Assembly: GCA_027859175.1 (NCBI GenBank)
Contig: JAQIBG010000318.1
Span: 1-35,591, forward strand
Length of the DNA: 35,591 bases
Origin: Planctomycetota bacterium
Lineage (GTDB): Bacteria; Planctomycetota; UBA11346
Direction of reading: 5' to 3'
Shown here: positions 1 to 8,367 of the stretch, one piece after another
How positions within the stretch are numbered: position 1 is the first letter of the stretch
Layout of the letters: the number at the start of each line of letters is the position of its first letter
The notes under the pieces: generated by a model
Told to the model about the DNA's origin: nothing
What the model saw: only the letters and a program-made list of their open reading frames with translations
Databases searched by the model: none
Translations under genes and position numbers: made by a program

Positions 1-49
1 GAATAGGCAGATGCGCGGGACCCGTTGCTGCCGGTGGCGCAATCGCTGA

Positions 50-823
50 TCCCCTGATCGTTACCGCAATGCAATTTCATATGGGAATCACCAAGCTATT
101 GATCGCTACGGCCTGGCCCTCGGTCAGCTTGGCGGCTTAGCCGAGCAGATCGCCACCACGGTGATCCTGTCGATGCGCAGCGAGCAAGCCGAGTTGTGCG
201 AAGGCTTCAAGGCCGGCGTGGTTGGCAGCAGCACCATGCCGCAGAAGGTAAACCCGAAAGACAGCCAAGACCTGATCCACATCGGGCGACGCCTCGCCCA
301 CAACGCCGCCAATCATCTGACCCACCCCGCCGCGTGGGAAAGCGGCGACCGCGCGGTGCGCAGCGTGATCTACGAAAGCATCACTACCAGTTGCCAGCTG
401 TGCCGCGAGTTGATGCCGCTGCTGCAGCGCTTGCTCAATCGCCTGATCGTGCGCCCTGAGATCATGCGCCGCAATCTGACCAACGGCGGCCTGTGGCTGA
501 TGAGTGAACGCGTGATGCTCGCGCTCGGCGAGCGCTACGGCCGCCAAGCCGCGCACGACCGCATGCATGCCCTCACCGCCCTCGCCTCAGAGTGCACTCT
601 GCCCGAGGCCCTCGAGCGCGAGATGGGCGACGATCTCGACGCCGAGGCCATTGCAGCACTGTGCGACCCCAGCAGCTACCTCGGCAGCACCGATGCCCTG
701 ATCGACGCCACCCGCGCTGCCGCAACTGAAGTCATCACCACGCTCAACACCGAAGCCGAACGCCAGATCAACGTACCACACCCGGTGCTAAGCCAGCGTC
801 TACGCCTCTTTATCGACGCCTAG
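50..823 (+). CDS. Fumarase/adenylosuccinate lyase superfamily protein, C-terminal part (5' incomplete or broken)
   Basis: The frame carries the superfamily signature GSSTMPQKVNP (about positions 221-253), preceded by a helix reading IDRYGLALGQLGGLAEQIA. These enzymes catalyse beta-elimination of fumarate or related products in the cytoplasm; the signature loop supplies the catalytic serine. Downstream helices and a C-terminal domain of the adenylosuccinate-lyase/3-carboxymuconate-cycloisomerase type follow, so the 3' end looks complete. Reading upstream in the same frame, similarity holds to about position 68, but a TGA lies at 47-49, and neither other frame there looks like the family. The N-terminal half (about 200 residues) is therefore missing. 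This may be a contig or assembly edge, a frameshift, or a real truncation. I cannot assign the exact substrate. It is convergent with the histidine kinase gene, 84 bp away. Confidence 0.75.
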   Translation, partial: SPDRYRNAISYGNHQAIDRYGLALGQLGGLAEQIATTVILSMRSEQAELCEGFKAGVVGSSTMPQKVNPKDSQDLIHIGRRLAHNAANHLTHPAAWESGDRAVRSVIYESITTSCQLCRELMPLLQRLLNRLIVRPEIMRRNLTNGGLWLMSERVMLALGERYGRQAAHDRMHALTALASECTLPEALEREMGDDLDAEAIAALCDPSSYLGSTDALIDATRAAATEVITTLNTEAERQINVPHPVLSQRLRLFIDA

Positions 824-907
824 CAGGTTGCTGAAATACACCTGCCTTCAGTCGACATTGTTCCGGGGCTCTTTCCAGGTGACTCTTTACCCTTCAACCC
901 CTCGCAG

Positions 908-3223
908 CTAGCTCACCGAACGGGCAATGGCCCCAAACAGCGTCTCGGCCCGGAAAGGCTTGGTGATATAGCCATCCACCCCAGCCGCCTTCGCGCGTTC
1001 GCGGTCTTCATCCATGGCGCCACCAGTGAGGGCGATCACTGGAATGCCCGCCGTCTGCGGGTCGGCCTTGAGACGGCTTGTGGCCTCAAAGCCATCGAGC
1101 ACCGGCATCCTCAAGTCCATGATTATCAATTCGGGGGCCTCGGAGGCCACCTGGGCCAGCGCCTCTTCGCCATCCCCGGCCTCACTGACACTATGGCCGG
1201 CCTCTTCGAGGAACTCGCGCAAGATAGCGCGATTTACTGGCATATCGTCGACCACCAAGATCGACAAGGGACGCAGCAAAGCCGGCACCTCATCGGAGGC
1301 CAAAGTCGAGACAATCGCGCACTCAGGCAGCTCGAAGCGAAACCGACTTCCGACCCCAAGCTCACTATCAAGGGTGATGTCGCCACCCAACATGCGGGCA
1401 AAAGCGCGGCTGATGGCGAGCCCCAGACCGGTGCCTTCGCGCTGCAGCAGCGGGTTGCCGCCTTGGGTAAAGCTGCTGAAAATCGTTTCCTGATCTTCCT
1501 CCTGAACACCCACGCCGCTGTCTTGAACATCCACCAAGAGATGACCGCGTTCCCCACCAGATTCCGTCCAACGCATGCGTAAACTCACTGCACCAGCATC
1601 GGTATACTTGACCGCATTCCCAACTAGATTGACCACTATCTGCCGAAGCTTGGCTTCATCACACTGCACCGCCTCTGGTATATTTTCACCGAGTTCATAA
1701 ACCCAAGCGACTCCGCTCTCCTGTAAGGGCAGGCGAAACATGTCGGCCACCTCATCAACCAATTTGCGCAAGCGACATGGTCCCCAACTCACGACACTGC
1801 GGCCAACCTCGATCTTGGAAATTTCCAAAACATCACTAAGTAGCGCTAACAAGTGGTCGCCGCTGCCCAAAATGGCATCCAAACGACGGTGGCTTTCATC
1901 ATTGAGACGAGCGTCGCCACGCATGAGTTGGGCATACCCGAGAATCGCATTCAACGGCGTGCGGATTTCATGGCTCATGTTTGCCAAGAACACGCTCTTG
2001 GCTTGGCTCGCAGCATTGGCTTGATCACGAGCAACACGCAGGTCTTCGGTCAACTGCGCTCGGTCAGTAATATCGCGGGCGAGACAGATGAAGCCGCCAC
2101 CCTCACGGCACGCAATATTCATTTCAAAATGTCGTTCCTGGCCAGCAACGTCGAGCCTGTAGCTCTCGCTACTGGCGGTGCCAGTTGCGCGCGCGCGCGC
2201 CATGGCTGCGCTGATCACCTTAGCCGATTGCTGCGGCAGAAGGTCGGCAAAGCATTGATTGAGGAAACGATTTGGCGGCACATACAAGGCGTTCGAATCC
2301 GAGGCATGGTACCGAACAATCCGTTCTTCGGCATCGAGTTCAAAAAGGAGGTCAGGCAGTGCATCGATGGTCGCGGTCAATTCGGCCGTCCGACTGGCCA
2401 CCTCTAGCTCCAAGGCATCACGATGAGTGGTCAACTCCTTCTCGCGTGCCTGCAGGGCGCCAGCCATCCCATTAAAGGCAATCGCTAGCTGGACGAACTC
2501 CTCATCACCACGCACTGGCACCACCACGCCCCAGGACCCTCGTGCGATTCCCTGTGATGCGGCCGTCAACGCCGATAACGGACCCAGAACATGCCGGCGC
2601 AAAGCCACCTGACTTAACCAACCGACCGCAATCAGCCCAATCACCACCGCAATCGCAGCTACCACCACCATGCGCCAAGTCCGATTCGCGTCAGCTTGGG
2701 CCAAATAGGCCATCCGCACCTGCGGTGACGCGAGCACACTCCCGTATGCAACCACCTGCTCGCGTGCTGGCATCACTCGGATATGCAAACGTGTGTCGAG
2801 CCCATCCGCGTTGGCCTCGCTGAGCACCGAGGCCACCTCGCCTGTGGCACGCCAGTGCTGAACGCGGTCCAGAACCTGCTCCGGCCTGACCATGGCGATC
2901 CACGCCTCTTGAATTTCATGATCCTGGTTGCGACCGCCAAAATCAAACACGTGGACACTGCTGCCCGCCAAGCTGGCATCACCGTGCATGGCGCGCGCCA
3001 CCGCAACCGGGTCTACCTGCGCATCAACGGCAACTGCAGCAAACAAAATACGCGCATTCTCATCAACGCTCTCAATCGCAAGCTGGCGCAATTCTTCATC
3101 CAAGACGGAGCGCGCTTCAGACCGGCTCGCGCTAATCGCCCAGGCCAGAGCGGCGGTCAATACCACAACGCTGACCAAAAAGCCCAGTGCCAGAATCGCC
3201 CCAACCCGACGCGCCACGCGCAT
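908..3223 (-). CDS. Hybrid sensor histidine kinase/response regulator
   Basis: This 771-residue protein is an inner-membrane sensor. Its order is TM1 (about 8-30), an extracytoplasmic domain of about 150 residues, TM2 (about 183-205), HAMP (about 206-260), a short coiled coil, PAS (about 282-388), HisKA with phospho-acceptor H418 in SHEIRTPLN, a HATPase domain with an N box (NLVGNAVKYTD), DSGVGV and GTGLGLA, and a C-terminal receiver with D703 (IMDLRMP) and K755. The start lies only 2 nt after the stop of the periplasmic binding protein gene, so the two are very probably co-translated and act together, as LuxP-LuxQ or TorT-TorS do. There is no separate output domain, so the phosphate must pass to another protein or the REC is regulatory. 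The ligand is unknown; the neighbouring GH130 and AraC genes hint at a sugar. Confidence 0.93.
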   Translation of the reverse strand: MRVARRVGAILALGFLVSVVVLTAALAWAISASRSEARSVLDEELRQLAIESVDENARILFAAVAVDAQVDPVAVARAMHGDASLAGSSVHVFDFGGRNQDHEIQEAWIAMVRPEQVLDRVQHWRATGEVASVLSEANADGLDTRLHIRVMPAREQVVAYGSVLASPQVRMAYLAQADANRTWRMVVVAAIAVVIGLIAVGWLSQVALRRHVLGPLSALTAASQGIARGSWGVVVPVRGDEEFVQLAIAFNGMAGALQAREKELTTHRDALELEVASRTAELTATIDALPDLLFELDAEERIVRYHASDSNALYVPPNRFLNQCFADLLPQQSAKVISAAMARARATGTASSESYRLDVAGQERHFEMNIACREGGGFICLARDITDRAQLTEDLRVARDQANAASQAKSVFLANMSHEIRTPLNAILGYAQLMRGDARLNDESHRRLDAILGSGDHLLALLSDVLEISKIEVGRSVVSWGPCRLRKLVDEVADMFRLPLQESGVAWVYELGENIPEAVQCDEAKLRQIVVNLVGNAVKYTDAGAVSLRMRWTESGGERGHLLVDVQDSGVGVQEEDQETIFSSFTQGGNPLLQREGTGLGLAISRAFARMLGGDITLDSELGVGSRFRFELPECAIVSTLASDEVPALLRPLSILVVDDMPVNRAILREFLEEAGHSVSEAGDGEEALAQVASEAPELIIMDLRMPVLDGFEATSRLKADPQTAGIPVIALTGGAMDEDRERAKAAGVDGYITKPFRAETLFGAIARSVS

Positions 3224-3225
3224 AG

Positions 3226-4221
3226 CTAACGTACGCCCTCGGCCACCAAGCGTTCAACCTGCGCCAGGTTGCCGCTATGGATAAAGCCCGAACCGGTATC
3301 AACACCAAGCCCGGTGAAGCCAAAGCGATGACTCATCGCCAACTGCCACACCGCCAGATAGCCCTGGAGCCATGGCTGTTGATCAGCAATCAAATCTAAA
3401 TACCCGTTGCGCAGCAGCGCAAGCGCATCGGGTGAGAGGTCGAAGCCTGCCACCCGATAGCAATCCGGATCAAAGTTATTGCGCTTGAGCACGCCGCCCA
3501 TGAAAGCGGCATCGGCATCATCAACCACCGTAACGATTTCAGGGTGGCCTCGCAAATGCGCTACCACCGCTGCCTCAAGCGCCTTCAGGTCGCCATCATC
3601 TTGTAGATAGTCAACGGTAACCCCCGCCTCCACCAGAGCATCCTCGGCAGAACTGGTCCGCTCACCACGAATCGGATACTGTTTGACGCCGGTCAGCAAC
3701 ACCCGATCACCCGGCTTGAGCTCGAACATGCGGATACAAGCCACGGCCAAGCTGTGACCCGACCTGGCCATTCGCTGTCCGACATACCCAAACCCCTCTG
3801 CGCCGTAGCGCTGCTGAATAGCCGGCAGGTCTACATTCAGACTCGTAACCAGCACGCCCTTGCGTCGCGCCTCGGCCACCAGCGGCGCCAAGGCCGACTC
3901 ACCGGGGTGCCCCATGATGGCGATCCCGTCTGGTCGCTCGGCCACAGCCTGTTTGAACTGCACCAACATGCGCTCGTTATCCCAGTCAGACCACTCCAGG
4001 CGCAGGTCAACGTCGAGATCTTCAGCCGCTTGGCGCGCCCCCCGGGCAATGGTCTCAGCAAAGTCTTGCCCAGGGCTGCCACCTACAAACACGACCACTG
4101 CAGGCTCAGCCCCACCGGGATGGGCTTCTGATGACCGTGCCCAAACAAGGCATGCGATCGCCGCCAGCGCTGCGCCTAGCAGGCTGCCAATCACAAAAGA
4201 CCGAAGCGGTGCATTCATCAT
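3226..4221 (-). CDS. Periplasmic sugar-binding protein (Peripla_BP_4/LuxP-like)
   Basis: The protein has 331 residues. It starts with an N-terminal signal/anchor segment (about 8-30, FVIGSLLGAALAAIACLVW) and continues with a type I periplasmic-binding fold: VVVFVGG strand, helix, a segment containing PDGIAIMGHPG, LVTSLNVD, a hinge around GDRVLLTGV, and a C-terminal lobe with VVDDADAAFMGG and VAGFDLSPDAL. These features resemble ribose/galactose-type binding proteins. No ABC permease or ATPase gene is adjacent. Instead a hybrid kinase gene follows after 2 nt, so a sensory role (ligand presentation to the kinase) is more likely than transport. Two adjacent ATG codons (4221 and 4218) could both serve as start. 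The Shine-Dalgarno sequence is weak. Confidence 0.87.
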   Translation of the reverse strand: MMNAPLRSFVIGSLLGAALAAIACLVWARSSEAHPGGAEPAVVVFVGGSPGQDFAETIARGARQAAEDLDVDLRLEWSDWDNERMLVQFKQAVAERPDGIAIMGHPGESALAPLVAEARRKGVLVTSLNVDLPAIQQRYGAEGFGYVGQRMARSGHSLAVACIRMFELKPGDRVLLTGVKQYPIRGERTSSAEDALVEAGVTVDYLQDDGDLKALEAAVVAHLRGHPEIVTVVDDADAAFMGGVLKRNNFDPDCYRVAGFDLSPDALALLRNGYLDLIADQQPWLQGYLAVWQLAMSHRFGFTGLGVDTGSGFIHSGNLAQVERLVAEGVR

Positions 4222-4232
4222 TCTACTGGGTA

Positions 4233-4261
4233 AGTATGAGGCCCAAGCAGGGCCATGCCAA
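4233..4261 (-). promoter_or_regulatory. Putative sigma-70 promoter of the binding protein-kinase pair
   Basis: On the minus strand TTGGCA (4261-4256) is followed after exactly 17 bp by CATACT (4238-4233). The predicted start of transcription is about 5 nt before the ATG at 4221, so the 5' leader would be very short. It suggests that the binding protein and kinase can be transcribed independently of the upstream AraC gene. Confidence 0.45.
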
Positions 4262-4308
4262 GCGCCGTTAGCACGTTAGCGCCCATAGCGACGAACACCA
4301 CGTACACG

Positions 4309-5130
4309 CTAGCCCATGAGGTGCTGACGCTCCTGCCGCCGCCACGCACGCGGGCTCAGACCCCGTTCGCGACTGAAAACCCGGCTCATGCGCGCCAAGT
4401 CGGCAAAACCACACGCAATCGCAATGTCGGAGATCGCTGCGTCGGTGGTAGCGAGGTGATAAGCCGCCCGATTGACGCGACACCGGTCTAGGAAGCGCCG
4501 CGGCGTCAGCCCACAATGCCGGCGCATGGCACGCGCGAGATGCTCATGCGACACGCCCGCGCAGTCGATCAAGGCGGGCAGATCTGGCACCGGGTCCTGC
4601 CCCTCCAGTAAGGGCAGCAAGGTGCTCAGCCACGCTGGCAGCGACGGATCTGGCCGAGCCCAGATATGCTGCAGTGCGGTGGTCACCACACCCACCAGCA
4701 GAATCAGCGCATCCGGCTGCCGGCTGTGGGCCGCCAACTGTTTGCAGCGCTCATCGAAGGCCGAGCGTTCAGGGCGCGGCAACAGGCCCACCAAGCTGGC
4801 GCTATGATCAATACGGTGCAAGTGGCTCTCGTCCGAACGCGGCAGCATCCGCAGCGCGTCAGCGATCTCGACATCGAAGCTGACATTGACATAGGCAACC
4901 CGCTCCCCAGCTAAGGCGTGGCGGTCGCACTCACGAATAATACTGATCGATCCCGCCTCCTGACGATATTCAATGCCATTTATCGCGTGAAAAAGCACGC
5001 CATGGCGCACGTACACTAATTCCCAGAAACCGTCATGGCCATGCTCATTACAGGCATACGGCCGGTGACCACCGATACAGGCCACGTGAACCTGATCATT
5101 TCGATCACCGTTCCAATGCATCATTTCCAT
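4309..5130 (-). CDS. AraC-family transcriptional regulator (cupin-type sensor)
   Basis: The N-terminal half looks like a cupin sugar-binding domain (HGHDGFWELVYVRHG, AGSISIIREC, YVNVSFDVE). The C-terminal 100 residues form the double helix-turn-helix: GVSHEHLARAMRRHCGLTPRRFL, then the second HTH ISDIAIACGFADLARMSRVFSRE and the family-typical end GLSPRAWRR. It probably activates nearby genes in response to a sugar. The GH130 gene is divergent from it and the binding protein-kinase pair lies downstream on the same strand. The start is uncertain: the open frame reaches a TTG at 5154, but in-frame ATG codons at 5130, 5124 and 5121 are more plausible. None has a strong Shine-Dalgarno; 5130 is chosen because it keeps the whole cupin region. 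Confidence 0.88.
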   Translation of the reverse strand: MEMMHWNGDRNDQVHVACIGGHRPYACNEHGHDGFWELVYVRHGVLFHAINGIEYRQEAGSISIIRECDRHALAGERVAYVNVSFDVEIADALRMLPRSDESHLHRIDHSASLVGLLPRPERSAFDERCKQLAAHSRQPDALILLVGVVTTALQHIWARPDPSLPAWLSTLLPLLEGQDPVPDLPALIDCAGVSHEHLARAMRRHCGLTPRRFLDRCRVNRAAYHLATTDAAISDIAIACGFADLARMSRVFSRERGLSPRAWRRQERQHLMG

Positions 5131-5222
5131 AGCCACATGATCAACCACAGCCAAGTCATGTCAAAGGGGACCGAGTCCATCCCGCACCCGCCCTGCATAC
5201 TCAGGGGCAGGAGAACACCGCC

Positions 5223-6296
5223 ATGAATACCCCACCCCCAACTTGGCTCAGCACTGGATTCAGCAAACGCGACGCTCCCATCCTTGGCCCGGATGCCACG
5301 CTGCGCTTTACCTGCCCCATCAGCGGCCAAAGCGTGGCCTGGGCTGAGAAAGACGTGTTCAACCCCAGCGTGACCCGGATTGGCGACGAGATTTGCCTGC
5401 TAATTCGGGCCGAAGACACCATCGGTCACTTCAAGGGCACCTCGCGTATCGGCCTCGCAACCAGCAGCGATGGCATCCATTTCAGCGTTGAGCCCGAGCC
5501 AGTCATCTATCCCGACCACGATGCCTACTTCGCCCTCGAACGCGAAGGTGGCTGCGAAGACCCACGCGTAGTGGTGCGCGACGACGGCCTGTTTGTCTGC
5601 ACCTACTCGGCCTTCAATGGCAGCCTGTGCTACCTCTGCGTCGCCACCTCTCGCGATCTGCGCACCTGGACCAAACATGGACCGGCCTTCGCGGGCAGTC
5701 CGTGGGAGCGAATCTGGTCGAAGAGCGGGTGCATCGTCTCGCAGTGGGTCGACGATCGCCTGCAGGCCGTCCAAATTGATGGCCAGTATTGGATGTACTG
5801 GGGTGAAGGCCTGCTCCATGCCGCCACCAGTAACGACTGCATCCACTGGCAGCCGGTCAGTTTCGCGGCCAACGCCAATCGCATTGCTGAACTCGATCAA
5901 GCAGGGCGCTACGCCAACCGCCCCTTACCGGGCGCCTGTGAAGCACTGCTGCCGCTAGCCTGCCCCCGCCCCGGACGCTTCGACCACTGCCTGGTTGAAC
6001 CCGGCCCTGCCGCCGTTCTCACTGATGCAGGTATTGTGCTGTGGTATAACGGAAGCACACCCGGCGCCGATGCGGGCGTCTACAGTTGCGGCCAGGTTTT
6101 ATTCGACCCGTGCAATCCAAGCCAAGTACAAGAACGGCCGCTCGAACCCTTCCTGGTTCCCGACCAGCCCTGGGAACTCGCGGGCCAGTGCGCAGCCGTC
6201 ACCTTTAGCGAAGGCCTCGTGCGTCATCAGGGGCAAGAATTGCTCTACTACGGTTGCGCTGATTCCCATATCGGGGTTGCGATCCGCGAACTGTAA
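5223..6296 (+). CDS. Glycoside hydrolase family 130 protein (beta-mannoside phosphorylase or mannosidase)
   Basis: The 357-residue protein has five-bladed propeller features of GH130: FNPSV at 46-50, RAEDTIGHFKGTSRIGLATS (62-81), the GGCEDPRV motif (109-116) with the candidate catalytic Asp113, TYSAFNG, and a C-terminal PDQPWELAGQ segment. GH130 enzymes cleave beta-mannosides, usually by phosphorolysis giving mannose 1-phosphate. There is no signal peptide, so it acts in the cytoplasm on imported oligosaccharides. A Shine-Dalgarno AGGAG sits 9 nt before the ATG. Whether it is a phosphorylase or a hydrolase depends on phosphate-binding residues I cannot judge by eye. The divergent AraC gene is its likely regulator, and it fits with the GH26 enzyme 3 kb downstream. 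Confidence 0.85.
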   Translation: MNTPPPTWLSTGFSKRDAPILGPDATLRFTCPISGQSVAWAEKDVFNPSVTRIGDEICLLIRAEDTIGHFKGTSRIGLATSSDGIHFSVEPEPVIYPDHDAYFALEREGGCEDPRVVVRDDGLFVCTYSAFNGSLCYLCVATSRDLRTWTKHGPAFAGSPWERIWSKSGCIVSQWVDDRLQAVQIDGQYWMYWGEGLLHAATSNDCIHWQPVSFAANANRIAELDQAGRYANRPLPGACEALLPLACPRPGRFDHCLVEPGPAAVLTDAGIVLWYNGSTPGADAGVYSCGQVLFDPCNPSQVQERPLEPFLVPDQPWELAGQCAAVTFSEGLVRHQGQELLYYGCADSHIGVAIREL

Positions 6297-6319
6297 CCGG
6301 GCGGTGAAGTAAAGCAGGC

Positions 6320-7165
6320 TCAGCCATCTCCAAACGGCACCTGCGCCGTTTGGAGATGGTACGCGCTCACGGCGTCAACCGGGCGAATCAGAAGATGTAA
6401 ATCGGCACCCGAGCGCACGGCAATCGAACCGTCGATCAAGTAGGCCCGACCAGGAACCACCAAGCCGCCGTTGAGGCGCAGATCACTACAGTCGGCAACG
6501 TCAACAATGAGCACATGCCGCCCGAGCGACGCATCGCGGATCACGAAGTCGACACCAATATGCTCGTCGGCCCGGAATACCTGATGCGCCATCAAGTCAG
6601 CCTGCTGAATAGTCAGGCTATGATGTGACTGCTGAATCGCTTCGGGCCCGGGTGGCCGGCGAATCACGCGCGGCCGTGGCGCCACGTGGCCGGGTGGCAG
6701 GGCATCGTCACCGTGGCCACCGCTGACAGGCGATGCCGTACGGTCTATGGTCGCTAAACCACCCGAACGCCCTGGCACCGTCTGCCGCGGGTCCTGCCAA
6801 TTCGCAATGCCTTGCTCGGCCAGGAGCTCGCGTGCCTGCTCGACCCAGGCCTGGGCCTCGAGATCCAGGGCTGACCCTTCTGGGGCGTGGCCATCGAGGC
6901 CCTGCCCAAGCCAAGCATAGGCACGCGCGAAAGCCCGCGATTTGCCATGCAAGGGCACGGCGCTGCGATCAACCGGGCGCGCCGGGCGCTCGCTCACCCT
7001 GATCGGTGGCAGTTGAAGCCCTGTGGCGCTGTGCTCGATCGTAGTTTCATTAACTGTCGATCCGCCACTGAAGTCCGCCCTTGGCAGCCCGATAAGCACC
7101 AAGCCAACAAGCGTCACCGTTAAAACTGCGCTCACGATGCGTGGCGCGGTGCGATCTGTATTCAT
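6320..7165 (-). CDS. Unknown membrane-anchored protein
   Basis: The protein has 281 residues. The N-terminus has one hydrophobic segment (about 8-28, IVSAVLTVTLVGLVLIGLP), followed by a low-complexity region rich in Pro, Arg and His and a C-terminal beta-rich stretch (HVLIVDVADC, YLIDGSIAVRSGADLHLLI). I recognise no family. The ATG at 7165 overlaps the stop of the upstream CAP-domain gene as TGATG, which supports this start over the GTG at 7186 and implies translational coupling. The last 36 bp of the gene contain a perfect 15-bp inverted repeat. A link to the CAP lipoprotein is inferred from the coupling only. Confidence 0.65.
   Translation of the reverse strand: MNTDRTAPRIVSAVLTVTLVGLVLIGLPRADFSGGSTVNETTIEHSATGLQLPPIRVSERPARPVDRSAVPLHGKSRAFARAYAWLGQGLDGHAPEGSALDLEAQAWVEQARELLAEQGIANWQDPRQTVPGRSGGLATIDRTASPVSGGHGDDALPPGHVAPRPRVIRRPPGPEAIQQSHHSLTIQQADLMAHQVFRADEHIGVDFVIRDASLGRHVLIVDVADCSDLRLNGGLVVPGRAYLIDGSIAVRSGADLHLLIRPVDAVSAYHLQTAQVPFGDG
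6324..6359. repeat. Perfect 15-bp inverted repeat at the convergent gene ends
   Basis: CCATCTCCAAACGGC (6324-6338) and its exact complement (6345-6359) are separated by a 6-nt loop. The repeat lies between the convergent ends of the GH130 gene (stop 6296) and the unknown gene (stop at 6320-6322), inside the latter's last codons. It would make a strong hairpin in transcripts from either strand, but no T-rich run follows on either side. A factor-independent terminator is therefore not certain; it may protect mRNA 3' ends. Confidence 0.7.
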
Positions 7166-8202
7166 CACGGGGTTGAGAAGGACCACGCGTAGGTAGGCCC
7201 TGCGTTCACAGTCACACTCACCGCGTAGGTCGTTCCCGAGGCCAAACTCGGCATGTCAGGCAAAATGAACACCTCGCCATGACTCAGCATGCTATCAGAA
7301 TAAAAAGAGGCGTCCCCGGCATTGGTCAACAAATCGGCATCCTTCACCAACACAATCACCGGGCTATTTGCCTGGCCCTGAGCACCGAATTGCACAGCGA
7401 GATTAGTAAACTTGGCCGCTGTCGGAAAAATGAGATGAATCGGCACGCCAATCGCGCCTCTGTTGGGAGCAGCATTTGGTGACGAATCACCATCAACATC
7501 GTCCAAGGGGTCTGGGCCTTCGCTGTCGGTATTAAATGACAGGAAGCCAATCGTTGAGCCATCTTCAGGCCAAAAACTCACCGTCCGTGCCGCGCTAACA
7601 CCACCGAACTCCATGGTCCCATAGTCCCTGTTGCCACCACCAGTGGCCTGCACGTTTGGATTCATGCCACGAGCACTGGCCCGATCTCCATATCCTGCGC
7701 GCACTGTCTCGTGACGCATCAAGGGCAAACGATGGTACACGGAGTTCCACCAGAGGCCGACTGCGTCAGCCCCGGCGCTGGTCGCGATCACCTCAGACGC
7801 CACATTGACCCCAGGCGGCCAGGAAGCCGGATCGCCCGAGAAGGCAACATTGATCCGCTCAAAAAACGAATCAGAGATGAACATGGGATTGTTCGAGTTC
7901 GATTCGCCATGGGTAATCGACAGCGAGTTAGCCCCGCCACTCGCATCCTCCTCCAGGCATTGGTAGCCAGCATGCATGGTCGCAGCCTGATCCAGATAAG
8001 CATAGGCCGTCAGCGCAGCCAATCCCGCTTCGGTCCGATACGAGGTAGTGGCATCTACCACCGTATTCACCGACGGCGCCTCGCCCTGCGGCGTGGTCAC
8101 AATGCGACTCAGACTGCGATCTTCGCCGCCCCCTCCGCCACTGCTGCTGCAAGCCGAGAACCCCACACAACAGAGAACCGCCAAGCCAAGCCGAACCACC
8201 AT
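7165..8202 (-). CDS. CAP/SCP-domain lipoprotein
   Basis: The start at 8202 is chosen because GGAGG lies 8 nt upstream and the resulting 345-residue protein begins with a lipoprotein-like signal (MVVRLGLAVLCCVGFSAC, Cys at 18) and a Ser/Gly linker. The longer frame runs into the regulatory region near 8340 and is unlikely. The middle part resembles a CAP (SCP/PR-1) domain: RTEAGLAALTAYAYLDQAA, HGES, FFERINVAFSG and WWNSVYHRLPLM. A C-terminal beta domain (FPTAAKFTNLAVQFG, ending TYAWSFSTP) resembles Big-type folds seen after CAP domains. It is probably exported and lipid-anchored. The function of bacterial CAP proteins is mostly unknown. It is coupled to the next gene by a TGATG overlap. Confidence 0.75.
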   Translation of the reverse strand: MVVRLGLAVLCCVGFSACSSSGGGGGEDRSLSRIVTTPQGEAPSVNTVVDATTSYRTEAGLAALTAYAYLDQAATMHAGYQCLEEDASGGANSLSITHGESNSNNPMFISDSFFERINVAFSGDPASWPPGVNVASEVIATSAGADAVGLWWNSVYHRLPLMRHETVRAGYGDRASARGMNPNVQATGGGNRDYGTMEFGGVSAARTVSFWPEDGSTIGFLSFNTDSEGPDPLDDVDGDSSPNAAPNRGAIGVPIHLIFPTAAKFTNLAVQFGAQGQANSPVIVLVKDADLLTNAGDASFYSDSMLSHGEVFILPDMPSLASGTTYAVSVTVNAGPTYAWSFSTP

Positions 8203-8321
8203 CAAACCACCCTCCGAAGGACGCCACAGTCTACCAAACGGCGCACCCAAGCCAACGCCCACCAAGACTGGCTGGGCTGAGCCCATCACAGGCCAAATTA
8301 GGCACCAATGCCACCAAACAC

Positions 8322-8350
8322 TTGAAGTGCACCGGTGCACCTGCTATAAG
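8322..8350 (+). promoter_or_regulatory. Putative sigma-70 promoter of the pilin-GH26 operon
   Basis: TTGAAG (8322-8327) and TATAAG (8345-8350) are separated by exactly 17 bp, and the spacer is almost filled by the palindrome GTGCACCGGTGCAC. Transcription would begin near 8357, giving a leader of about 11 nt before the ATG at 8368. This arrangement is the classic layout for repression by a LacI-family protein. Confidence 0.6.
8327..8340. promoter_or_regulatory. Perfect 14-bp palindrome GTGCACCGGTGCAC, probable LacI-type operator (copy 1)
   Basis: The 14 bp equal their own reverse complement and have the central CG typical of LacI-family operators. The same 14 bp recur at 14486-14499. Both sites lie upstream of glycoside hydrolase transcription units that flank the lacI-type gene at 10789-11823. 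Confidence 0.75.
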
Positions 8351-8364
8351 TGCATCAGGTGCAC
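8350..8364. promoter_or_regulatory. Imperfect second operator-like site
   Basis: GTGCATCAGGTGCAC shares the half-sites GTGCA/TGCAC with the perfect palindrome, with one extra central base and one mismatch. It starts 23 bp after the first site (about two helical turns) and covers the predicted transcription start. It could be an auxiliary binding site. Confidence 0.45.
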
Positions 8365-8367
8365 CAC

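Noticed and set aside
823-845. Weak hairpin GCAGGT/ACCTGC after the lyase gene as a terminator
   Set aside because: The stem is only 6 bp with an 11-nt loop and no T-run follows.
8203-8340. Longer N-terminus of the CAP lipoprotein starting at 8340
   Set aside because: It begins inside the operator palindrome, has no Shine-Dalgarno, and would hide the lipoprotein signal; the ATG at 8202 has GGAGG.
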